Positions 9,514 through 22,000 of a stretch of 32,634 nucleotides of DNA are shown here, piece by piece. A program made the position numbers and the translations under genes. Positions within the stretch are counted from its first letter, which is position 1. Every line of letters starts with the position of its first letter. The notes below the pieces were generated by a model, which ran no database searches, was not told where the DNA came from, and saw nothing but the letters and a program-made list of their open reading frames with translations. The stretch covers positions 1-32,634 of the forward strand of contig CALSCO010000868.1 in assembly GCA_943704415.1 (NCBI GenBank), in the 5' to 3' direction. This DNA comes from Parvularia atlantis. Taxonomy: Eukaryota; Opisthokonta; Rotosphaerida.

Positions 9514-10042
9514 TTGTGGCCGGTCGGGAAAGGTGTCAGCTGACGTGCGCAGCCACGGCCGTGCTTGCGCCTGAAACCGTCGCGGGACAAGTGGGCTTTT
9601 TGCGCTGCGCACACCGCCGCGCACGCGAGGCCCAACCAGCCCTGCAGTGCACAGGGGCTGCATAGCCCCACAGCAGCCAGCGCCGCGCAAGCACAGCAAC
9701 AGCGCGATTAACGCCGGTCGCATCCCCCGGCTGAAACAGCGAGAAACGTGCTCCTTCGAGGGGCACAGTTCCAGAAGCACCCCAACCTCCGTGCGGCGCG
9801 CCCAGGCCGTTCGCGCGCGAGAAAAGCCGCAGACACCCCACGCGCCTGCCCCACGCGCGCCCCGCGCCACCGCTTGCTGTGCAGGCGGCCCGCTTTCCCC
9901 CCTCGCTTTCCACCGCTTTCGCCCGTCCGGCTCCGAAACAAGGCGTCGCAGGTGCGTCGCGGCTTTGTTTTTGCACACCGCGCGCGCGCACACACGCTCA
10001 CGCCGTCCGCAGCCTCCCCTTCACTCAGACTCGAGCGAGCGC
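9514..10042. promoter_or_regulatory. Divergent promoter region with a likely 5'-UTR intron
   Basis: This holds 529 bp between the GH92 and giant-protein start codons with no convincing coding exon. Positions 9952-10012 form a probable 61-nt intron in the 5' leader of the giant gene: GTGCGT donor after CGCAG, GCTCACG branch-like site and CCGCAG acceptor, 30 bp before the ATG. No clear TATA box was found. The region is rich in C/T tracts (9890-9930). Confidence 0.45.
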
Positions 10043-13000
10043 ATGCGGCTGGCCCCGCTCGTGTTCGTCGCCCTCCTGGGTGCGGCAGCGGCGGCCACCT
10101 CGGCGAGCGCGCAGGTGTGCACGTCGCAGGCCCAGCCGATCAGCGTCGTCGTGCCCGCAGGCTTCGTGAACCGTGCGCGCATCACTCGACTCGCGGCTCG
10201 CGGCTCACCGGCTCACCCGTGCCCGCGCGCGCGTGCACGCAGAGGGCTTCCAGACGGCCGTCGCGGGCCAGGCGATGCCCGCGTCGTCCACGTGCACCTT
10301 CGCCTTCTCCTTCGCCAGCACGCTCCCGTCCAGCGCCAGCCCCGAGCCGTACCCGCTGCTCGTCAACTTTGACTTCAACGGCGGCGCGACCAACTTTGGC
10401 GCGAGCTACGCCATCTACGACACGTCGACGCAGGCCACGCTCACCTCGGCCAACCTGCTGGTGCGCGCCCTCTGGGGGAAGAGGGGGGGGGAATTATTTC
10501 CTGAACCAACGCGCGCGGATACGCAGGGCACCTTCTCGGGCTCGACGTTCACGGTCAACACGAATGGCCCCAAGGCGCGCTACACCGGCCCCCCGGCCAA
10601 CGCGCAGTACACGACCACGTGGAACGGCGCGGACCTGCGCCTGCGCGCCATCTCGTTCGCCGTCGTCGTGACCTCGGGCGCGACGCCCCTCCCCGGCTTC
10701 CAGACGCTCGTGCAGATCGCGTCGCACGTGAGCGGCTACGACCTCGACAACGACGGCTACACCTGGCCCAGCTACGACTGCTGCGAGACCCAGCGCAACG
10801 ACACCGCGCTGACGGGCTACCCGGGCTGCTTCTACCCATCGCAGGTCAACATTGGCGCGTTTGAGATCGGCGGCAACGGCGTGGTCGACGCCGGCGCGGG
10901 CGCGAGCTGCACCGCGCGCTCGGGCGCGAGCAACAGCCTCACAAACGACGTGAGCGAGAGCCAGACGTGCTCGTTCGCCTCGGACGCGTGCAACGCCTAC
11001 TCGAGCTCGGGCCTGACCGGCGCCAACTGCCCGATCTACACCGGCACGCGCCTGCTCCAGGCGATGGACATCTGCCAGTTCAACCGCCCCTACACCGTCC
11101 CGCCGGCCCAGAGCGCGACCAGCCTGACGAACCAGTGGTCCGTCACCTCGTCCTCGCTCACCCTCGCCGACGGCACCTCGGCCTCGCGCGGCACGGTCAG
11201 CTACGTCGTCTACTCGGGCTATTACGGCTGCTACTGGTCCACGGCCACGGTCAACTGCGCCGGCCGGAGCAGCAACGCCAACTACTACGGCTTTGCCGAC
11301 CAGTCGGCCGTGCTCACGCCGGCCATGCTTGGCCAGACGGCCTTCTTCGCGGGCAACGTGATCGTGGGCGACACCATGGCCGTGCTCTCGACCGGCTTTG
11401 CGGCGTCGCACTCGGGCGCGTACTCGCTCGGCGGGTGCCTCACGTCGCGTTCGTCGGCCCTGCCCTGGTACAACGCCAAATGCAACTCGTACTACCCCAT
11501 CACGGCCAACGTGCCCTCGTCGTACCTGAGCAAGCACAACAACGTGCTCGAGACCTCGGGCGGGTGCAACACGGGCTCGGCCAGCGTGTACGACTCGATC
11601 ATGCTCACGGCCGTCATCACCGCCCCGACCAACGCGCTCTCGTTCAGCTACAACCTGCGTTTCCTCTCGCAAGAGTTCCCGTACTGGGTCTGCACCATCT
11701 ACAACGACTTTTTCCTCGCGCTCATGTCGTCCGACGACCCGCGCTACGGCACACCCGGCGTCGGCAACAGCCCCATCCCCGCCGACGGCAACATTGCCCG
11801 CGCGCCCTCGGGCGCGAGCACGGTCCCGCTCACGATCAACTACGACGCGTTCTTCACCGTGTGCCAGGGCAACCAGCGCAACAGCAACTACAACATCGTC
11901 GGTGCTGCCTGCGTCACCTCCACCTACAGCCAGCTCGTCAGCACCGGTGCGTCCCATTGGCATTGCGGGTTGGTGCTTGCTTGGCTGTTTGGTGGCACGC
12001 GCCCCTCTTGCTCGCCCCTGCCCTCCGCCCCGCCCTCGCACACACACACACACTCACCCCCCTCGTCCGCACAGGGTTCAACTTTGTGGACACCGAGCGG
12101 CCGTCTTGGACGTCGACGTCGGTCAACTTCAACGCGGGCGCGTCGTCGCAGATGCTGACCAACACGGTCAACGTAATCCCCAACAGCCAGTTCACCGTGC
12201 GCTTCCTCATCTTTGACGTGAGCGACTTCCAGTTCCAGAGCACGGTCGTGCTCGACGGCTTCCAGTGGAACGCCCTGCCCGTGCCCGCCGGCGGCTCTCT
12301 CGGCTTCCTCGACCAGTGCCCGACCGACCCGCTCAAGACCGCCCCGGGCATCTGCGGCTGCAACGTCGCCGACACCGACTCGGACGGCGACGGCGTGGCC
12401 AACTGCAAGGACGCGTGCCCGTTTGACAGCACCAAGACCACCTCGGTCGGCCTGTGCGGCTGCGGCGTGAGCGACGTCAACTATCTCGGAGCCGACCCGG
12501 CCTGCGCCACGACCATGCAGTGCTGTGCCACCGGCGGCTACCTCGGCGGCCGGCTCGCCTGGCAGCAGAGCGTCAGCAACGCCCGCGCCGACGAGATGCA
12601 GATCCTGGCCCAGCAGACCCTCGCCTCGGGCGCGTTCTGCGCCGGCTCCAACACGCCCACGGCCTTTGCGCGCTGCTCGACCGTGTCCCTCGCCGGCCAG
12701 ACGGCCGTCTACCCGTCCGTGGGCTCGGTCCTGCCCTCGCACTTCCTCAACTACGGCCTGCTCTGCCCGAGCGCGGTCACGGCCACCCCGGCCACGCCCT
12801 GCCCGGCCAACAGCCACGACGCCATCGTCGCCCTCGCCGCCACGGGCGCGTGGGTCGCCGCCAGCTCGGCCACGGCCTACCAGGGCTCGTACATCTACAT
12901 CAGTGGGCCCACCGCCGGCGCGTCCTACATCGTCAGCCTGCCCGCGGGTATGAGCGGCACGCTCTACATCTCGACCTACGCCACCAAGCCCACCGTCGCC

Positions 13001-16000
13001 CAGACGTTTGCGCGCATGACCGCCACCGTCACGTTCAACGGCGGTGCGTCCTCGGCCACGGTCAACTTTGTCCCGACCGGCCTCGGCTGGCGCGTCCTCG
13101 GCGCCTGGCAGTTCCTGGGCACACCCGCTGTCGAGCGCGTCGTCTTCACCACGGTCGACACGGGCGCGAGCTTCCTGCTCATGCTCAACGCCCTCCGCTT
13201 CACCTCGTACGACCCCGCGTGCGACCTCATGGACGCCACGGCCGCCCTCGGCGCCGCCCAGACTCTCACCTACTACACCTACCTGCCCGGCGGCACCGGC
13301 GCGCGCTTCGAGGCCGCCCCGCTCTCGGGCACGTGCACGCTCGACCTCTACGTCAACGCCAACGTCGACGTGAGCACAACGGCCTTCGTCTACCGCGATC
13401 TGGCCTCGGCCCGCCCCGCTACCGTCGCCAACGCCGCCGTCAACGTCGTCGCGGCCGCCGGCGGCCAAACTTTCGCCGTGCTCGCCGTCGTGGCCACGGG
13501 TTCGTGCACGCCCGAGATCCGCCGCTCGGTGCTCGTGCCCGCGACGGTCGTCAGCGTCAACGTAGCCGACAGCTACGTCGTTGCCCAGGCCTCGACCACC
13601 GTGCACTTCCCCGCCCGCGCCTGCGTCGCCAATCCGGCGCCCTACACCGTCGCGTTCGAGGGCCTCAGCCGCGACACGGGCACGGGCCTGCGCGGCCGCA
13701 GCTACCGCGTCAGCGCCTCGGTCGCCGCGCCCTACACCGCTGTCAACGCCAACGGGCGCTCGCCCGCGCTCGCCCTCCCGCCGCTCCTGCGCGTGCCCTC
13801 GGGCGTCGCGCTCAGCTTCCGCGGCTGGGGCGGCTCGGCCGTGGGCGGGTCGCTTTCGCAGGCGAGCGCGAGCGCGCTTAGTGCCAAGTTCTACCCGCAG
13901 CTGCCCGTTGCCACAGCCGGCGCGCCCGCTTCGAGCTCCTTCTCGGGCTCGTACTCGTTCGGCTACACGTACAACCTGCCCGCGCTCGGCGCCGACTACT
14001 ACCTAGCCTCGGCCGTCGTGACCGACAGCGGCGCCGTGAGCACGCACGACCTCGTCCTGCGCGTGCTCACGCCTGTTGGCGGCAACGTCAACCCGACCGT
14101 TACCATCGGCAGCCCCGTCAATCCACTCTTTCTCAACTGCCCCAATAGCTTCACCGTGACGGGCACGGGCGGCGGCAGCAATGCGGTCTACCTCGAGTAC
14201 GTGCCCCTGCCGAGCACGTGGGCCACGGGCGTGAGCACGGCCACGGCCTCAACCGCGACGACGGCCACGGCCACGATCAGCTTCACGCCGGTCGAGGCCA
14301 CCGCGCTCGCGCTGCTCTATGGCGCGTACGACCTCAAGAACGGCACGGCCTACGCCTCGACTGTGCTCACGCCCACCGCGCGCTCGTGCCCACTCAACAA
14401 CGGCGTGCAGTGCAACAACCGCGGCACGTGCACCTGCGCCGGCACGTGCCAGTGCAACGCGCGCTGGTCGGGCAACGCCTGCCAGACCTACGCCAACACC
14501 GCGCCCACCGTCAGCCCGAGTGCGTTCACGATCAACCAAAACTCGGGCCAGGGCACGTATCAGCTCGTGGCGAGCGACGCCGAGGGCGACGCCGTCACGT
14601 TCTCCAACCTCGTCGGCAGCCAGTTCCACGGCACGATCGCGCTCTCGGCCGCGGGCCTGCTCACGTTCACGCCCACGACCAACTACTTCTCGCCCACGGG
14701 CGCGCCCGACACGATCCAGGTCACCCTGACCGACAACGGTGTCGTGCCGGCCAGCGCCACCTACACCATCACGATCACGATCCAGAAGGTCTACGTGCGC
14801 CCGACCGTGCCCAACTTTGCCGCAACGGTGCAGGAAAACTGCGCGGCGACGTCGTGGAACCTCCTGAGCACGATCACCAACCCCAACGGCTACGCGCTCA
14901 CGTTCTCCCTCCCCGGCACGACCGGCAGCAAGGGCACGGCGTCGTTCGCGGGCTCGATGCTCACGTACGCCTGCGCCAACCTCCAGTACGGTGTCGACAC
15001 GATCCCCTTCCAGGTCAACGACGGCCAGGGCCAGGGCCCGACCGGTGCCAACATCGTCATGACCGTCACGTTTGTGCACCAGGCCCCGACCGTCGCCAGC
15101 TTCACCGTCAACACGGACGAGGACACGCCCGTCTCGCGCACGCTGCAAAGCAACAACATCGACGGTGCCCCGGCCGTGCACCAGATCCTCAGCCAGCCCG
15201 CCCAGGGCACCGTCGTCCTCACCAATGCCGCCACCGGCGCCTTCACCTACACCCCGCAGCAGTACAAGCCCGGCACGTACACGTTCACGTACAACCTGCT
15301 CGAGACGGGCGACGTGCCCGGCCAGCCCGGCACCGCGCGCCTCACGTCCAACACGGGCACCGTCACGCTCGTCGTCGCCCACGTCAACCACGCGCCCACC
15401 GCCCAGGCCGTCGCCATCCAGGGCCTCGAGAACGCGCCGTCAATCGCCGGCACCTACGTCGGCTCGGACAACGATGTCGGCGACACGCTCTCGTACGCCT
15501 ACGTCGCCGGCAGCCTCGCGCCAGCCGGCGCCGGCTCGGTCGTCGCCGGCAGCGGCGCCGCGTTCTCATTTGTGCCCGCGGCCAACTGGTTCGGCACGGC
15601 CACGTTCACCTACCGCGTCACCGACAACGGCGGCCTCTCGGGCACGGCCACGGTCACCGTGACCGTGCTTTTTGTAAACGTCGCGCCCATCGTCACGCTC
15701 AACGCGGTCACGGTCAACCAGAACGCGGGCACGGGCACGTACTCCCCGCTCTGGTCCAGCATCAACTTTGGGCCGAACGCGGCCGTGCTCAGCTTGCTCT
15801 CGGCCAGCGTCGCGGTCATGTCGGACCCGGCGGGCGTGTTTGCGTCGGCGCCCTCGCTCAGCAACGCGGGCGTGCTGTCGTACTCGGTCAAGCCTAACGT
15901 ATTTGGTGTGGCCACGCTCGCCGTCACCGTGCGCAACAACGGCGGCACAGCCAACGGCGGCGTCGACTCGTCCACGACCCAGACCACGTTCACCGTGCGC

Positions 16001-19000
16001 TTCGTCAACCAGGCGCCCTCGTTCATGTCTGTTGCCGTCGCGTCCGTGCCCGAGGACACGCCCGGCCAGGTCGCGCGCACCTTCGCCACCAACATCTCGC
16101 CCGGCCCCGCCGGCGAGAGCGTGCAGACAGTCGCGTTCAACGTCGTCACGGGCGTGTGCACGCCCATCGCCGCCGGCACGCTCTTTGCCGCCGCGCCGGT
16201 CTTTGGCGCGGACGGCATCGTGCGCTTCACGCTCAACCCGCTCTACTACAGCACGTGCACGTACACGATTAACCTGCAGGACAACGGCGGCACGGCCAAC
16301 GGCGGCGTCGACACGTCGGCCAACGCGGTCGTGACCATCACCGTCACGCCCGTGCCGCACGCGCCTGCGTTCAATGCCCTCGCCACGACATGGACCGTGC
16401 TCGAGTCGGCCACGGCCGGCAACGCCATTTCGCTCAACTTTGCCAACGGCATCTTCACGGGCTCGTCGCAGGAGACCGACACGATGGCCTTTGTCGTGTC
16501 GTCGAGCGGCTACACCGGCGCGGCGTACTTTGCCACCGGCCCATTCACGGCCACGCCCACGGTCGCGCCGGCCACGCCGGGCAGCACGGGTGTGCTCCAG
16601 GCGACGCAGCGCCAGTACGCCAACGGCAACGTCACGCTCTCTGTCATCCTGACCAAGCCCAACCTCTCGCCCGTGCTCTCCTCGCCCGCGGCCACGCTCA
16701 ACGTGCGCATCGTCCCCGTCAACAACGCGCCCAGCTTCACCCTGGCCACGCCCACGCTCTCGTACTACAACTCGGACGTGACCTCGACCACGACCGTGAC
16801 GGTGGCGACGGGCGCGGTGGCCGGGCCGGCGGACGAGGTCGCGACGCAAACGCTCGCGTTTGTCGTCACGCACGACTGCGAGGGCTCCGCGCCGCTTTTT
16901 GCGCAGCAGCCCACGGTGACGGTGCAGGGCACGGCCGGCGCGCAGACGGGCGTGCTCTCGTTCTCGATCCAGGCCTACCGCAGCACGTACCTGCTCAGCG
17001 GCGGCAGCTGCACGCTCAGCGTCGTCCTGCGCGACAGCGGCGACACGACCGACGGCGGCAGCAACGCCTCGCCCGCCCAGACCATCACGCTCACGATCAC
17101 CCCGGTCAACCAAGCGCCCAGCTTCACCGCGCCGAGCACGCTCACCTACACCCAGAGCGGCTCGGGCAACATCGTCGTGAGCACGCCCTGGGCCTCGGCC
17201 ATCTCGGCCGGCCCGTACGAGACCTGGCAGATAAGCTCTCTCGCGTTCACGATCACGACCGTGTCGGGCGCGTCGCTCTTTGCCGAGCTGCCGACGGTGT
17301 CGCCCGCGGGCGTGATTGCGTTCCAAATCAAGCCGCTCGTCTCGGGCTCGGCCACGTTCTCGGTCGTGCTCCAGGACGGCTACGGCACGGCGCACAGCGG
17401 CCAGGACACGTCGGCCCCGTTTAGCCTCGTCATCTCCGTGCCCAGCGCGACCTTCCCCGTCTCGTTCCAGATGGTCTCGGCCGTGACCGTGCCGATGAAC
17501 TCGGCCACGTACACCAACGCCGCATTCCTCACCGGCATCGACGCCTCATCGCTCCTCCTCGCGCAGTCGCTCACGGCCTCGGTTCAAGTCACGTCGGGCG
17601 CGAGCCTGCTCACGGGCACGCCCCAGGTCACGATCAGTCAGGCCAGCTTTGACGGCAACGGCGCCGGCGGCGTCGCGGCCGTCTCGTTCACGCCCGCGCC
17701 CGGCGTGACCTCGTTCGGCACCGTCACCTTCTCCGTCACGCTCTCGTCGTCCTCGTCCACCTCGGCCCCGCGCTCGGCCACCGTCACGATCACCTACGTC
17801 AATCAGGCGCCGACTTTTGCCATCCCGCAGCCGGCGCAGGTCGTGCAGGAGGACGTGGGCGCGGTGTCAGTGCCGGCCTTTGCCACGAGCATCATCGCGG
17901 CCGCGGGCAACCCCTACGGCACGACCGTGACCTTTGCCGTCACCTGCACCAACGCCGCCACGCTCTTCTCCGCCGGCGGCGCCCCGGCCATCTCGCCCCA
18001 GGGCACGCTCACGTTCACGTCGGCCGTGTCGGAGGTGGGCACGAGCGCATGCTCGGCCGTCGCCACCAACAACGGCAGCCCCGCGCTGTCGTCTGCCTCG
18101 GTGCCGTTCACGATCGAGTTCACCTACTGGAACCACGTGCCATCGTTCACCGCCGGCGCCGACCAGACGGTGCTGCAGAACGCGGGCACGGTCACGGTCG
18201 CGGGCTGGGCCACAGGCATCCTGCCCGGCCCGCCCAACGAGTACGCGCAGACGGTCGGCTTTGCGCTGACGGGCTTTGATGCGGCGCTGTTTGAGGTCGC
18301 GCCGACCCTGAACGTCGTCGGCACGTCGTACCCCAAGACGGCCACGCTTTCGTTCCGCGGCAAGACCAACGTCTACGGCAGCACCACGGTCACGGTCGTG
18401 CTGAGCGACTCGGAGGGCGCGTCGACCGCGGCGCGCTCGCTCGGCATCACGATCACGTTTGTCAACCAGGCGCCCTCGTTCGCGCTCTCGGCCAGCGCCA
18501 TCAGCGTGCCCGAGTACAGCGGCGCGCAGACCGTGCCGGGCTTTGTGCTCAACGCCGTGGCCGGCCCGGACAACGCGCTCGAGAACGCGCAGACGCTCAC
18601 CTGGATCGTCACGGCCAGCAACGCCGCGCTCTTCGCCAAGGATAGCAACAACCAGCCGCTGCTGGCGATCGTCGGCGGCGCGCTCGAGTACACGCTGGCC
18701 TCCGGCGTCTTTGGCACGACCACGCTCACCGTCACCGCGACCGACAACGGCGGCACGGCCAACGGCGGCCAAAACAGCTTCGCGCTCAGCTCGATCTCGC
18801 TCACTGTGACCTTTGTCAACCGCCCGCCCACGTTCACGTGCGGCGCGGCCACGGTGACGGTGCTGCAAAACTCGGGCGCCAACGCCGTCGCGGGCTGGGC
18901 TTCGGCCATCTCGCCGGGCGACCCAAGCGAGACCGCGACGCAGACCGTGACGTTCAACGTGACCGTGGACGCGGCCTCGCCCATGCCCGTCAGCGGCTTG

Positions 19001-22000
19001 GCCGTCGCGGGCGGCTCGGGCACGCTCAGCTTTGCCACGGTGACGCAGATGTGGGGCTCGGTCGCCGTGACGGTGCAGGCGTGTGACAGCCTCGGCCTAT
19101 GCTCGGTGCAGACGTGCCCCGCGACGCTGCAGGTGCTTTTCGTCAACCAGGCGCCGACGTTCACCCGCGCGCTCGCGACCGTGTCGGTGCTGGAGAACAG
19201 CGGTGCGAGCACGATCGCGGGCGTGTTCACGGGCATGTCGGCCGGCCCGGGCTACAACGAGGCCGCGACGCAGACGCTCGCGTTTGACATCACGGTCGTG
19301 TCGGCCTCGCCGTCCAACCTGCTCGTGGGCACGCCGACGGCCAACGCGGCCTCGGGCGCGCTCTCGCTGCAGCCGCGGGCCAACCTCTTTGGCAATGCGA
19401 CCCTGCGCGTGACCTTGCGCGACGACGGCGGCACGACCAACGGCGGCGTGGACACATCGGCGACGGCGACGGTGCTCGTGCAGGTGCTCTGGGTCAACCA
19501 GGCGCCCTCGGCCACGCTGCTGCAGTCGGTCGTGTCGATGCCGGAGAACAGCGGTGCGCAGAGCGTGAGCGGCCTGTGGAGCGCGATCAGCGCCGGCCCA
19601 GACAACGAGGCGTGGCAGACGGTCGCGTTCACCGTGATCGACACAAGCATCGCCAACCTCAACGCGCCGCGCGCACCCTTCACGCTCTTTGCCGTCGCGC
19701 CGGCGATATCGTCCGCGGGCGTGGTTACGTTCCTGACCAACGCGGACGCGTACGGCACGGCCACGCTCACCGTGCGCCTGCGCGACAGCGGCGGCACGGC
19801 CAACGGCGGCGTCGACACGGCGCCCGCGACCTTCACGCTGACGATCGACGTGACGCGCGTCAACCAGGTGCCCCTCGCCGTGAACGACCTCGCGACCACG
19901 CCCGAGAACCAGGTGGCGACGTTCGGCGTGCTGGCCAACGACTACAGTGACTGGGACTTTGACCTGGGCACGTTGACCCTGCGCGTGGCCTACATCGTGT
20001 CGGCGTCGGTGTCGTCGGGCACGGTCGTGACGGTAGCGGGCAACGGTCTGGGCGTGGTCTACACGCCGCGGGCCAACTGGTACGGCGTCGACACGTTCCA
20101 GTACGTCGCGACGGACGGCGCGTGCACGGCGTCGGCCAGCCTGTGCTTCTCGGCGCCGGCGACGGTGACGGTCAACGTGACGCACGTGTTCATCGCGCCC
20201 GTGACGCAGCCCGTCGCGTTCACGGTCGTGGGCGACGGCGTGTACACGTCGGCCGCCACGGCGCTCTTTGTCGCGTCCACACCCAACGCGGGCGACCCAA
20301 TCGCGTTTGCGCTGCAGTCGCAGCCGGCGCACGGCACGGCCTCACTCGTCGGCGGCGTGTTCACGTACACGCCCACGCTCTACTACTGCGGCCCTGACAG
20401 CCTCACGTACAGCGCGTCGTCAGGCCCGGCCGTGGGCAACACAAGCCCGGTCACGATCACCGTCACGTGCATCAACCACGCGCCCACGGCCAGCAACATC
20501 ACGGCGACGATGGACGAGAACACGGTCAGCAGCAGCGGCAAGACCGTCACCCTCGTGCTCTCGGTGGCCGACGTAGATGCGGCCGACCAGGGCCAGCTGA
20601 CGTACTCGTGCGCGGCGCCGGGCTTCGCCAAGGGCCAGTTCAGCCCCGCGGCAGGCGCGACAAGCGCGACGTCGGTCGCGATCGTCTACTCGCCCACGCC
20701 GTACAAGAACGGCGTCGACGCGATGCGCTGCACCGTTTCGGACCCCGCCGGCGCCACGGCGACGTTCTGGGCGATCGTGACTGTGATCGGCCCGGCGTTC
20801 CACAACCCGCACCTCGTCACGCCGCTCGTGCTCTCGGGCTACTCGGACGTGCCGGGCGCGGGCCAGCTGCAGGCGATCGACTACGACGGGCTCAACACGC
20901 TCGCGTACAGCATCCTCACACCCCCGCCGGCCTCGCTCTGCACCGTCAGCCTCAACACGACCACGGGCGCGTTCACCTACGTCTCAGCACGGCTCCAGTT
21001 TGGCCAGTGCAGCTTCACATGGACGGTCGTGACGGCGCAGAGCCTAGGCCCGGACAACGCACCGGGCCTGGTCCAGATCAACATCCAGGCGGTGCAGCAC
21101 AACCCGGTCACGTACGCGAGCACGCACACGGCGTACCAGAACTTTGTGCTCTCGAACCAGCAGCTCAACGTGACCGACCTCGACTCGAACCAGGCGGGCG
21201 CGGGTCTGACGGTGGCGGTCGTGACGAACACGCCCGCGTCGGCCGGCACGGTCGTGATCACCAACGCGGCCACGGGCGTGTTCCAGTTCACGCCGGCGAC
21301 CAACTACTTTGGAACGACCTCGTTCACGTACCGCGCCACGTCCAACTTTGGCATGCAGTCGAGCGTGACGACAGCGACGATCGTTGTGGTGCGCCTGAAC
21401 CAGCCGCCGACGGCGCAGAGCGGCACGGCAACGACGCCGATGAACACGCCCGTGAACGTGCTCCTGCCCTACACCGACATTGACACGCCCCTGGCCAACA
21501 TGACGTTCGCGATCTTGCAGGCGCCCACGTCGGGCACGGCCGCGATCAGCACCAGCGTGGCCCAGACGGCCGTCTACACGCCCGCGAGCAATTGGTACGG
21601 CGTCGACTCGTTCCGCTTCAGCGTGAGCGACGGCCAGTACACGGCCACGGGCACGATCACGGTCAACGTGACCTTTGTGCACTACCCGCCCACGGCGCAG
21701 GACGCGACGTGGACCGTCCCGGCCAACACGGTGTACCAGGACCAGCTCTCGATCGCCTCGTTCCAGTTCCCGCAGACGCTCACGGCCGTGCTCTTTGGCG
21801 CGGGCCCGCAGAACGGCTCGGTCGTGTTCAACGGCGGCACGCCCTTCCTTGTCACATACACGCCGCGCACATCGACCGACCCCAACTACGCCTCGACCGA
21901 CTCGTTCCAGTTCCGCGCGTTTGACGGCACGCTCTACTCGGCCGTGAGCACCGTGCGCATCTCGATCACGCGCTCGCCCTTCCGCGCCCCGACTGCGGCC

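Noticed and set aside
10967-12076. Long open frame in another phase upstream of the giant exon
   Set aside because: The true frame in 10527-11946 is the choice-of-anchor-L coding one; the overlapping frame is Arg/Gln/His-rich composition and joins the real frame only after the 11947-12074 intron.
16225-16245. NPLY in the ectodomain (LNPLYYST)
   Set aside because: It lies inside a beta-sandwich repeat on the extracellular side, so it is a chance match and not an adaptor site.
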